Positions 53,032 to 62,800 of a stretch of DNA of 64,000 bases are shown piece after piece. Source of the stretch: JAAXHV01 sp965207165. Lineage in GTDB: Bacteria > Pseudomonadota > Gammaproteobacteria > Eutrophobiales > Eutrophobiaceae. The stretch's first letter is position 1; every line of letters begins with the position of its first letter. The stretch lies in NCBI GenBank assembly GCA_965207165.1, contig OZ242265.1:4463524-4527523 (forward strand). Reading direction: 5' to 3'. A program made the position numbers and the translations under genes. A model generated the notes under the pieces. The model searched no databases and had not been told where the DNA came from. It saw only the letters and a list, made by a program, of their open reading frames with translations.

Positions 53032-56000
53032 GTGATTGAGATGACTGGCCAACTTTTCAAACAATATTTTTTGACGGACGGCATACGGGAGACCCCGGAG
53101 TGGCAGGAATCTGTGAAAAACGAGGAAGTACTTACCAGATTTATCCATGATATTACCACGTGTTTCGATAATTTCAGCCATTTCAGTAATCCTAATGAAG
53201 CGGTTACGGAAAAGGAACTCATACGCCCGGTGCTGGAGGCGCTTGGATGGACAGACTACCTGCCGCAACAGGGATCAACTCGCAATGAAGATATCCCCGA
53301 CCATCTGCTGTTTGCTGATGGTGAGGCTATGAAACGGGCTGTTTCCCGTACCAATTCGAAAGAGCGTTATAGGGATGCATTTGTGGTGCAGGAGAGCAAG
53401 CGTTTCACACGGTTTCTGGATAACCGGGAACAGGGTGACAACGTGCAGGAGGGTACGCCTCATGGGCAAATTCTACGCTATCTTTCAACTGCTGATATTG
53501 TCTCAGCGGGAAGCATTCGCTGGGGCATTCTGACTAACGGTAATGTTTGGCGACTTTATGACCAGCGTGCTCGGCCTCGCGCTACCGGCTTCTTCGAAAT
53601 CGACCTCCAGGGTTTCCTGAATGAAGATAATGAAGACGGGTTGAGAACGTTTTTCCTCTTATTTCGCCGCGATGCATTTGTACTTCGTCAGGGCGCAACG
53701 ATTACTTTTCTTGAAACTGCACTCGCGGAAGGCCGGCGCTACGAAGAAAAGGTTACCCAAGACCTTTCCAGTGTGGTTTTTGACCGTGTGTTTCCCAAGG
53801 TCATTGAAGCGCTTGCAGACACTGCCGGAGCAAGCCTGCCAGAGGTTCGCGCCACCGCGTTGATCTTCCTGTACAGGTTATTGTTCATCCTGTATGCCGA
53901 GGATCGTGGTCTGCTACCCGTTAATGACCTTCGATATGATGATTACGGCCTGCGCAAGCGCGTTCGTGACGACATTGCCCAACGGAAATCGCAGAATGAT
54001 ATTTTTTCAGGGACGGCAGCCAACTACTACAATCGCCTGTTGGAGCTTTTCAGACTTATCGACAAAGGTGACGCGTCAATCGGCTTGCCTCCTTACAACG
54101 GTGGTCTGTTCGCGTCCACAGCCGCTCCACTCCTTGAAAATATACGTCTGCCTGACGCGGTAATCGCCGAAATTATCCATGATCTGAGCCATGCTGAAAG
54201 CGACGGTGAACACCGCTTCGTTAATTATCGGGATATGTCAGTACAACAATTAGGCTCGCTCTATGAAAGATTACTGGAACGTGAACCGGTACGAGCAGCA
54301 GACGGCAGCGTGTTAGTGCGTCCTAATCCTTACGTGCGCAAGGACAGCGGCAGCTTTTACACGCCGCAGGAACTGGTCGACCTGATTGTTGAGCAGACAC
54401 TTAAACCATTGGCAGAAGAGCGCCTGCAATTATTTGAGGAGAAAGCAGAAGCTCTCAAGAGTGATAATCATCCTAAATCTGAACGACGTACCGAACTGGC
54501 GAAACTGGATCCGGCTATAGCGGTATTAAACCTGAAGGTTCTGGACCCCGCCATGGGCAGCGGGCACTTTCTCGTCACTGCTATAGATTTCCTGTCTGAC
54601 TATATCTCTGAACTTATTGAATACGTACCTGTAGTGCCTGAATGGCTTAACGGGGAGTACGTATCGCCGTTAGTTGATCGAATAGATGCGATCCGAAAGG
54701 ATATATTGAAACGGGCCGACGAGTCCGGTTGGGTGATCGACAAAGCGCAATTTACCGACCAGGCCATTATCCGCCGCATGGTATTGAAACGCTGTATCTA
54801 CGGCGTGGACAAGAACCCGCTGACCGCGGAATTGGCGAAGGTGTCGTTATGGCTCCACAGTTTCACGGTCGGCGCACCGTTGTCGTTCCTCGATCACCAC
54901 CTGCGTTGTGGTGACTCGTTGCTCGGTCTCCAGGTAAATGACGCTAGTGCGGAAATGGACCGGCTTGGCAGCCTGTTTGTCTCCAGCGCCATCCAGGGCG
55001 CAGAAAACGCGGCCGCCGGCATGCAACTTATTGAAGAGATGTCCGATACCGACATATCGGAGGTGCAGGAATCGGTAGACTTGTTCCGTGGCGTTGAGGA
55101 CACCACGGCCGTCCTGCGCGGCTTCCTTGATTTCGTATGTGGTTTGCGTTGGCTGACGGCGGGCATGAACAAGTCACAGCGGGACTCGTTTGAAACTCCT
55201 CTGACCGAGGCGCTGGAAGCCAGCCCTGATGATGCCTATCAATTGCTCTCCAGAGGCCCCGCTAGTGGCCAGGGAAAATCCCCCTTCGGGGTGTTGTGGA
55301 GTGAAGCAATTTCGGTAGCTAAGCGCGAGGGTTTCTTGCATTGGCATGTAGCCTTTCCCGGCGTCTGGCAGCACTGGCAGGCACAACGTCCGGAAGGCGG
55401 CTTCGATGCCATAATCGGGAATCCACCCTGGGACCGGATTAAACTGCAAGAAGTAGAGTGGTTCGCAACGCGTGCCCCTGCAGTGGCCTTGCTCCCGACC
55501 GCCGCTCAACGGAAAGAGGCAATAAAGCAGTTACGCGAGCGGAGTGACCCGCTGGCATGCGAGTTCGATGATGCCAAAACCCGCGCTGACGGGTTGGGCG
55601 AAATGATCAGGAAGTCCGGCCACTTCCCCTTGCTTGGAGGGGGCGATATTAACCTCTACTCACTGTTTGTCGAAAAGGCGATGGGCCTGGTCAAGCCCGA
55701 CGGTCTGGTTGGATTACTCACTCCGTCCGGGATTTATGCCGATAAGACTGCGGCGCGCTTCTTCAGGTCTGTTTCTACGAATGGTAGAGTTTCCGGCTTG
55801 TTCGACTTCGAGAATCGTCGTTTCGTAAGCAATCTGCCTCCGTTTTTCCCGGACGTGGATTCACGCTTCAAATTCTGCGCCCTGATATTCGGCGGTGATG
55901 ATCGAGCTTTCACAGAAACCCGTTGCGGCTTTTTTCTTGACGACAGTGGCAGAATAAATGACCCTGATCGCTGTTTCCCTCTGTCGCCTGATGATTTCGC

Positions 56001-57057
56001 CCGTGTGAACCCTAACACCGGCACGGCACCGGTCTTCCGGACACGCCGCGACGCCGAGATCACACGCCGTATCTATGAGCGACATCCGGTGCTGGTTAAC
56101 GGGTCATCAGGCCAGGAAGTCAAGGCATGGCCTGTTAAGTATATGACTATGTTTCATATGACCAACGACTCCCACCTGTTTCGCACGCGTCCAGAGCTTG
56201 AGGAACAAGAGAGCGCATACCCGGTCAGCGCTAACCGGTTTAACAGTCCCCAGGGAGAATGGGTACCTCTCTACGAGGGTAAGATGATGCAGGCATTCGA
56301 CCACCGCGCTGCCAGCGTGGTGGTCAACCCTGCCAACGTGAACCGCCCGGCACAACCGCGAAATGCCACCCTGGAAGATCATCTCAATCCGGGTTGGTTA
56401 CCCACCCCACAATTCTGGGTGCCAGCATCAAGATGCGGCTGGCCTTTGCGGTCAACCTGGGTTCTTGGCTTCAAGGAAATTACAGCATCTACGAACGTCA
56501 GAACATTCATCGCGGCGCTTTTGCCAATGGTTGGCTTCGGCAACAAAATACCACTACTCTTGCCGGAAACGACAGACCGCAATGAATGGTTACTGGTGGC
56601 CAACTTCAACGCAATGCCGTTCGACTTTGTTGCGCGTCAGAAACTCCAAGGCCAGACATTGAATCTTTTCATCGTCGAACAGCTTCCCGTCATCACGTTT
56701 GACGGGTACAACCAACGCTTCGGATACACGACTGCGCGCGAACTTGTCCGCGACCACGTGCTCCGCCTTACCTACACCGCCTACGACATGGAGTTTTTTG
56801 CCCGCGACCTCGGCTACGACGGCCAGCCGTACAGGTGGGACGAAGAGGAACGCCGCCACCTGCGCGCCCGCCTTGACGCGCTGTATTTCCACCTGTATGG
56901 CCTGACGAGGGAAGATGCGAGTTACGTACTGGATACTTTTCCCATCGTTCGCAGGGAAGATGAAGCGAAGTATGGTCGTTATCGCACTAAAGAGCTTGTC
57001 CTGGCATACATGAACGCCTTGGCTGCTGGTGATACTGAAACCGTAGTAGCAGTATAG
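53032..57057 (+). CDS. Type IIG-like restriction-methylation protein (Eco57I/TaqI-type methylase)
   Basis: This protein of about 1340 residues combines a nuclease-like N-terminus with an adenine N6-methyltransferase. A PD-(D/E)XK-type signature is visible: PDHLL (D90) and, 30 residues on, ESK (E121-K123). The SAM site is VLDPAMGSGHFL (about 503-515) and the catalytic box NPPW (about 797-800), as in Eco57I-type gamma-class enzymes. The C-terminal part is probably the target recognition and helical domain. The start is GTG 53032 or ATG 53041; neither has a clear ribosome-binding site. It could also be a BREX/PglX-like methylase, but no BREX partners are visible. It is convergent with the TOPRIM gene. 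Confidence 0.8.
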   Translation: MIEMTGQLFKQYFLTDGIRETPEWQESVKNEEVLTRFIHDITTCFDNFSHFSNPNEAVTEKELIRPVLEALGWTDYLPQQGSTRNEDIPDHLLFADGEAMKRAVSRTNSKERYRDAFVVQESKRFTRFLDNREQGDNVQEGTPHGQILRYLSTADIVSAGSIRWGILTNGNVWRLYDQRARPRATGFFEIDLQGFLNEDNEDGLRTFFLLFRRDAFVLRQGATITFLETALAEGRRYEEKVTQDLSSVVFDRVFPKVIEALADTAGASLPEVRATALIFLYRLLFILYAEDRGLLPVNDLRYDDYGLRKRVRDDIAQRKSQNDIFSGTAANYYNRLLELFRLIDKGDASIGLPPYNGGLFASTAAPLLENIRLPDAVIAEIIHDLSHAESDGEHRFVNYRDMSVQQLGSLYERLLEREPVRAADGSVLVRPNPYVRKDSGSFYTPQELVDLIVEQTLKPLAEERLQLFEEKAEALKSDNHPKSERRTELAKLDPAIAVLNLKVLDPAMGSGHFLVTAIDFLSDYISELIEYVPVVPEWLNGEYVSPLVDRIDAIRKDILKRADESGWVIDKAQFTDQAIIRRMVLKRCIYGVDKNPLTAELAKVSLWLHSFTVGAPLSFLDHHLRCGDSLLGLQVNDASAEMDRLGSLFVSSAIQGAENAAAGMQLIEEMSDTDISEVQESVDLFRGVEDTTAVLRGFLDFVCGLRWLTAGMNKSQRDSFETPLTEALEASPDDAYQLLSRGPASGQGKSPFGVLWSEAISVAKREGFLHWHVAFPGVWQHWQAQRPEGGFDAIIGNPPWDRIKLQEVEWFATRAPAVALLPTAAQRKEAIKQLRERSDPLACEFDDAKTRADGLGEMIRKSGHFPLLGGGDINLYSLFVEKAMGLVKPDGLVGLLTPSGIYADKTAARFFRSVSTNGRVSGLFDFENRRFVSNLPPFFPDVDSRFKFCALIFGGDDRAFTETRCGFFLDDSGRINDPDRCFPLSPDDFARVNPNTGTAPVFRTRRDAEITRRIYERHPVLVNGSSGQEVKAWPVKYMTMFHMTNDSHLFRTRPELEEQESAYPVSANRFNSPQGEWVPLYEGKMMQAFDHRAASVVVNPANVNRPAQPRNATLEDHLNPGWLPTPQFWVPASRCGWPLRSTWVLGFKEITASTNVRTFIAALLPMVGFGNKIPLLLPETTDRNEWLLVANFNAMPFDFVARQKLQGQTLNLFIVEQLPVITFDGYNQRFGYTTARELVRDHVLRLTYTAYDMEFFARDLGYDGQPYRWDEEERRHLRARLDALYFHLYGLTREDASYVLDTFPIVRREDEAKYGRYRTKELVLAYMNALAAGDTETVVAV

Positions 57058-57101
57058 AGAAGTCGAAGACTATTGGATGGCCGTTAGTCTGAATTTCTTT
57101 G

Positions 57102-58898
57102 TCAGGAGAGCTTCGTTTTGCCATTTTTCCTTATCTGCGGTTTGCGCTTTTTGCCGAGGTATTTCGAAGCTTGATTGATTTCCCATAATCCATGCGTCGT
57201 GGGCAAGTGGTTGCGAGCAGCAAGGATCTCAACACGGTTCAGGGTTTTGATGATTGACCGGCTCTCGATCTTACGTTTGGTATTCGGCGACATCATACTC
57301 TTGACGAGAATCTTGCTTAATTTAATTTTATTGAGATCATAGTCGGTTTTTTTATTGTAGAGCTTTTTGAGTTCGGAGCCTGGATTGTTTTGCTTTTTAA
57401 CACCTGACACTTCCTTATTTGTAAATGTCGCATAGCCCTGGGCTAACTCATTCAGAGCATTGGCAATTTCAGTGCAGGAAAAATTATCAAACTCGAATGA
57501 ATCTTTCCATATTCGAATGTATTCCGGCCGGGTCACATATCGTCGATCACTGTGAATTGATTTCGCTTTCTCGGCCTCCTCCTTGAGCTTGGTCGCATAG
57601 TTTTCTTTGTCGAGGACAAGGAATGTGAAAGTCTGGTGGTGGTGCAGATAATCGATCAGTCTTAAAATCGCTCGAAAACGATCTTCTTTATTACCTGTAG
57701 CAACATCGACCCCTCCTAATACAATAATCTCAATACCAATAATTCCAGGATGAATGCCGTAATACTCCTCAAAAATCTGCCTTATGGCTGCCTCCTCGCT
57801 TTCTCCCTCAACGATGAGTGAGAGTCTGGGTTGGGGATTGATATTGAAATGATTGGTAACGAATTCTAGGTAGCGGCGCACATCGCATCGGACTTCTATT
57901 TCAGGTATGTGCGCCCTGACATTCTGGGTAACTTCGTTGGGATGCGGTAATTCCTCCCCATACAGATCTTGGTGCAGAAGCCGGAGCATATGCGCTCCCG
58001 CTCGAAGTGTCTCTGCTCTCAGAGCATCATCTTTCAGCCTTTCCCTCTCGCGGAGTGAAATGAACTGAGTGAGCTGATACCAGTGCTCAATAGGATCACA
58101 ATGGGCCTGTGCTGATGCGAGAGTTTCATAGGCATGGCGCAGTTTTTCTGGTGTCAGACCATATAGCTTTTCTGTTTTTTTGGGGTCCCAACGACATGCC
58201 TCTGTCTCCCAATCCCACTTGAGAGCATTAACACTAACCCAGCGGTCGGAAGAGTGCCCGCGTGAAGTCCGTCTTGTTCGCATGTCACCTTGTGTCTGGG
58301 GATAATAACGATTCGATATGTGCTGACACAACAATGCAATTGCCCGACGGAATTCATGATCACGTAGACCCGAAGCGGATTGTTCAGTATATTCCATCCA
58401 GCGCGTGCCATTTTTTTGCCAATCAATTGGATTACCATCTTCCCTGTCGAGAAAACCATCAAGTTGAACTTGACATGTCAACTCCGTCAACACGATATGG
58501 AGGTAATCAATTTGAAAGGCGGAATAATATCCTTCCTGATCCCGGACTGTGTGTGCAGGTACGATATGGTTTTGGGGAACGCATGTTGTATCGTATGCCC
58601 ACCCTTTTTTGAACCAGTTTTTTTCCTTACGGATTGGGATGTCGAATAACGCTTCGTCGTCGTTTGGTGTCAGTACTCTGAAAACCGGAGCAAATAATCC
58701 CAACCGTTCCAAACGTATCAGGCGCTCCCGGTTAATCTTGAGACCACGTTTCGAACAAAACTTCACGAAATCATCAGTCCCCAGCAACCGGCAGGCAAGA
58801 ACGGCTTCACTCTCGACAATGGCGCGTCCGGCATTGCCCGGGATGGTCAGCAGATTTTCGTTAGAAGTTTTCTTACTGTTGGATTGAGATTTTGGCAT
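57102..58898 (-). CDS. TOPRIM-domain protein of unknown function, defence-like
   Basis: This 598-residue protein has a TOPRIM fold in its C-terminal half: LIVEGESEEAAI (catalytic Glu about 365), LGGVDVATGN, and FLVLDKEN (Asp about 430). This matches the OLD/RNase M5-type nuclease-primase core, but there is no ABC-ATPase domain as in OLD proteins. The N-terminus (about 40-75, RGLKINRERLIRLERLGLFAPVFRV) resembles a short DNA-binding or winged-helix segment. It is the last gene of a minus-strand series after the STAND gene. The substrate is unknown; a nuclease effector role is inferred. Confidence 0.6.
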   Translation of the reverse strand: MPKSQSNSKKTSNENLLTIPGNAGRAIVESEAVLACRLLGTDDFVKFCSKRGLKINRERLIRLERLGLFAPVFRVLTPNDDEALFDIPIRKEKNWFKKGWAYDTTCVPQNHIVPAHTVRDQEGYYSAFQIDYLHIVLTELTCQVQLDGFLDREDGNPIDWQKNGTRWMEYTEQSASGLRDHEFRRAIALLCQHISNRYYPQTQGDMRTRRTSRGHSSDRWVSVNALKWDWETEACRWDPKKTEKLYGLTPEKLRHAYETLASAQAHCDPIEHWYQLTQFISLRERERLKDDALRAETLRAGAHMLRLLHQDLYGEELPHPNEVTQNVRAHIPEIEVRCDVRRYLEFVTNHFNINPQPRLSLIVEGESEEAAIRQIFEEYYGIHPGIIGIEIIVLGGVDVATGNKEDRFRAILRLIDYLHHHQTFTFLVLDKENYATKLKEEAEKAKSIHSDRRYVTRPEYIRIWKDSFEFDNFSCTEIANALNELAQGYATFTNKEVSGVKKQNNPGSELKKLYNKKTDYDLNKIKLSKILVKSMMSPNTKRKIESRSIIKTLNRVEILAARNHLPTTHGLWEINQASKYLGKKRKPQIRKNGKTKLS

Positions 58899-58962
58899 GC
58901 ATGGATGTTTTGTGCGGGTATGGTTTTTGGAAACCCCGACCTACAAATCTTGAATAGTTTTA

Positions 58963-59589
58963 TTAGATCAGCGGATGTAATATAAGTTCGTCTACTTTGC
59001 CAAAATGGCCGGCATATACAGTCAAATATCGCCACTTGGGGAGTTGCCACTTCGTGTCACGATTTCCTATTACAAAAAGATATTCAGCGTTTTCTGCTTC
59101 CCGGCATCGAGCATCAACTTCCTTACCCATATCAAATAATTTGACGAGCTTATTTTGCAGCCAGATTTGTTTTTTTTCTGACTGCTTTTTTTCATCCTCG
59201 TGATAATCGTAGAAGATCAATATTTTTAGTGGTGACCGGAAAATAAGCAGCTTCCACATTTCCTGCTCTACTTTATCCTGATTTTCATGCTCAATGATTG
59301 CATCAAGACAAGCGGGATATGTGCCTGGGCTATACAGGTTGGGTTCCTTTCTGTAATACACAATATCCAAGGTGTACATATTTGTCATCATTTGCAAATA
59401 AGGTAATTGTTCTGATACCTGATGAAGGAAAGAGCCTTCATATGTTTCTTTCGTTCCTAACATGAATTCCGTCCACGTGCCGTCATTTTTATAGGTACTA
59501 AGAATACAATCAGCGCTCTCCTTCTTTTTTACATTCCACTGATCTCGGAATGCATCACAAAAGCGCTTGGCGGTAATTTTGTTATTCAT
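58963..59589 (-). CDS. Small uncharacterised protein, possibly PD-(D/E)XK-like
   Basis: No named family recognised. The 208-residue protein has a pattern reminiscent of restriction-like nucleases: LDIVYY (Asp), then IIEHENQ (Glu-His-Glu) and MWKLLIFRSPLKILIFYDY, a beta-alpha-beta order with acidic residues in place. Catalytic lysine is not obvious. It lies between the STAND gene and the TOPRIM gene on the same strand, 64 bases from the latter, so the three probably form one unit. Confidence 0.5.
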   Translation of the reverse strand: MNNKITAKRFCDAFRDQWNVKKKESADCILSTYKNDGTWTEFMLGTKETYEGSFLHQVSEQLPYLQMMTNMYTLDIVYYRKEPNLYSPGTYPACLDAIIEHENQDKVEQEMWKLLIFRSPLKILIFYDYHEDEKKQSEKKQIWLQNKLVKLFDMGKEVDARCREAENAEYLFVIGNRDTKWQLPKWRYLTVYAGHFGKVDELILHPLI

Positions 59590-59824
59590 CGTTTTCTCTC
59601 ACATACTGTCATGAAAATCTCACGCGGGTCGATGACATCGTCATTTATAAGCAAATTCGAAAAATCAATCATAAGACTTATTTCCTCACTTTAAACTGTC
59701 ACATCAGGCGGAATTTGCAGGTATGCGTGATACGGCTTCTGACTCATAATGAGGGGCTCTGTCGCCAGAGTCTCAGAAACTTACTCCAAGCTTTTACGTT
59801 CCTCTCATGTAGTTAAGGGAAGTG
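59590..59824. other. Intergenic region after the STAND gene
   Basis: 235 bases between the STAND stop and the small downstream gene. A 9-bp hairpin with two G-U pairs and loop TCGC lies at 59753-59774, without a T tract on either side. It could be an RNA-processing or regulatory hairpin; no gene was found. Confidence 0.4.
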
Positions 59825-62800
59825 CTAGAATTCACGCTCCTCTTCTATTATTGCTCTTTCGATACGATCACTTAGATAAGTAATGTACTTTCCTAGCCAT
59901 GCCTGTATCCTTGGAGATAAGATTTCCGACATCCACTGTCTCGCAACATCCCGCTTTTTTGATAGGTAATTACTTTCAGGTCCACTCCACCCACCAAGAA
60001 TAAAATGTCCGCAAAGGTTGTTGGCGAGGTGAAAATCGTCGCAATATTCTTCAATATACAGTTGCGTTAACTGACCTCCTTCATCTATATCCAGTGTTTT
60101 TGGCAATACATCTTCAATAAACCCGAGTCGATTTTCTTTATCCAATTTAACCCACTCAATTATCTTCTTTGCCGGCATGTACCGTATGGCGCCATGTTTC
60201 GGCATTTCTTCAAATCCGGTATCAGATAACCAATGGATGAGTTTGTATCGGTCATTTCCTTCAGATAATAATAATCCGGATACTGTTTTCCACGTCTCAT
60301 TCGGGTATTCCTTGACAATATCATCGGCGAGATTGGCAATTTCAATAGAATTTCCATAACGGGATACTCTCTCTATGTCCTTCATGATTGTATTGAAAAG
60401 TTCCATCGTTCGTTCTGGATATTCCTTTAGAAATCCCCTCGAAGCGATATCCCAATAATATCCATACATCTGATCCCGGTTATTTTCAGAAGGTAGAATG
60501 ATGAGTACTTTATAAATTAGATTTTCTGGAAAATCGCCTGTAGCGGCTTCACCAAAATAATAATTATGGGTATGTTGTAGACAAACATTGAGCGAAGCAT
60601 CGTCACCACGATGCAAGAGCGCCAAAATGAGTTGTTGAAATAAATCTTCGGATAAACTGGCTGTCTTACGCGTAAAAGCAAACCCCTGAAAAGCTTCCGG
60701 TTCTAATTGTCCGTTATCGAAGAGGGCCAGCATGTCTCGTATAATAGGTTCGGTAAGCTTAGATATACAATCAATCGAAATTTTGCGCGTTGTTTCATTT
60801 TGTAATAAACGACGTGCCAGATTTTCGTATCGTAAGATGTTGTGCGAACAAATACCGGAAAAGTAGCCACCGAGGAAAAGGCCATTATTAATTTGGTTAC
60901 CGCCTTGGGTATAATTGGTTATTGTCTCATCGAAGCTTTCATCAGCCAATTTTCCGCACTGCTCACCCAACGCCCGCAATTTATATCCAGTTGCCTTGAC
61001 AAGTTTTGGTAGGTGCTCAGAAAATACTGCAAGATTTACTATATATTCTTTTGCAAGAGCCCGTACACGTTTATCGGGTGATCTTGTCTGTGTATCTTCC
61101 TCACGAAATGAACGATCTTCTTGCCAGTTGGTAAATAAGATATATCGGCGTGTTCTTTCCCATAGGGATGAACCGGTTAATAATTTGTCGAACTGTCTGA
61201 TTCTGGAAGATATTTTTTTATCAGAGGTTTGTTTGTATCGATTTTGTAGTCGGATAACAAGCTGAATCAATGGCTTATGGTCTCTCCCCTTGTCGCCAGC
61301 AAGGTCAAAAAGTATATCCATCACTTCATCGGTCATTTCTTTGAATTGAACAAATCCATCGCAGGCGTTAATCAATATTTCCGCTGCTCGATTCTGATCG
61401 TCCACATTAAACCCTTCCATTTCATTGTGGAGAAAATGTAGTACCTTGCGCCAATAATCAAATAATTGGCCATATGTCTTGGGACGCCAGAATTCAATTG
61501 CAGGCTTTAGACCCTGATACTCAGGGCCAACCATCCGGGAACCCCCATATGTCCGTAGCCACTCTTCGCATATATCCAATCCGAGCGCGCGACGGCTAGC
61601 ATCATTACTCTTTACAAGCTCTTGTAAAATAGGAAATCGTATGGATGGTTCAGCCTGGGTTGCTGCTAAACCCCGAATGCCGAACAGACCGATCAAAGTA
61701 CCTTTTGCGTTATTTGAATAACCTGTATTTTCTGCCAGAGCCATGGGAATTAATACGTAAATTGCGCGGACAAACAAATTATCCCAGACTGCGATCTTTT
61801 CCAATGCCCATAATATATCTTGGCGTCCGGTGCTCCAGGCGTACAGTTCCTCATGTGACCAAGTCTTTATTGTTCTTTCCAGTAAAGCAAGTGTTCCATC
61901 TGGATCAGCTTCAGACAGGTATCTTAGAAATCTCATACCCTCTTCAGAATTCAGGAAGCCCTGCTCAGCGAACGGTCCGGTCGTTGATAATATACCTTTG
62001 ACTACATGTTCTGCTTGCGATGCTCCCTGGGTGTAAATAAACAACTCTAAAAACCATCGCCTCATGCTCTCCGGAACTTTTTCCAGGAAAGGCTTGAGTT
62101 CAAAATCATGACCATGCTTCGGCCAAAATTGAGTCCATAAATACACATGTAACGCTTTTGGTACGATAAACAGGGTGTGGCGACCCTGTAATATGCGTTT
62201 ATCTCGGTAGTGCTGCACAATTTGCTGGAATCGGCCCCAGGTGATATCCCGATCTACAAGTTCAACCAGACCGGAAATAAATTTCGCTTCATCACTTACC
62301 GGTGGTTCAAATCCGAAACGCTGAAACAAGGCAATATGACGTAATACGGTTTGATGCTGCTTCGCATCCTGGCTCGCCATCTCTTTATGCCCAATGATAT
62401 ATCGTTCCCATACAGGTACATCGGCGGGAGATTTCAATATGTCATCCGGATTACTCTTGAGATTTTCACCGAGCAAGTGAGCGACACGGGGAGACCCTTC
62501 ACACCATTTTGCCCAGTTACTCAAATTTGCCTGTCGCTGTAGATAACTGAGCAGGATATTATTGATTTGCTCTTCCGGAAGCTGGGGACAAGGGTATACC
62601 CGCATGGCGCTGTCGTAAGTTTCCTCAGGTCCATGGTCAATAGTAATTAATTTAATGCTGCTTCGGCCCTTTATTGCCGACCAAATCTGCGCCCTGTCGC
62701 GATTATCGCAATCGTCAATAACCAATGTGACGGAATAGGTTCTGTCAGGCTTCAACAACTCATTAAATAATTTGCTCTTTTGAAAGTCCTCACCGGTCGG

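Noticed and set aside
57058..57101. Bidirectional terminator between the type IIG gene and the TOPRIM gene
   Set aside because: Only a 5-bp stem (GACTA/TAGTC) with a long loop was found, too weak to call.
59753..59774. Terminator after the STAND gene
   Set aside because: The hairpin is not followed by a T tract on either strand.
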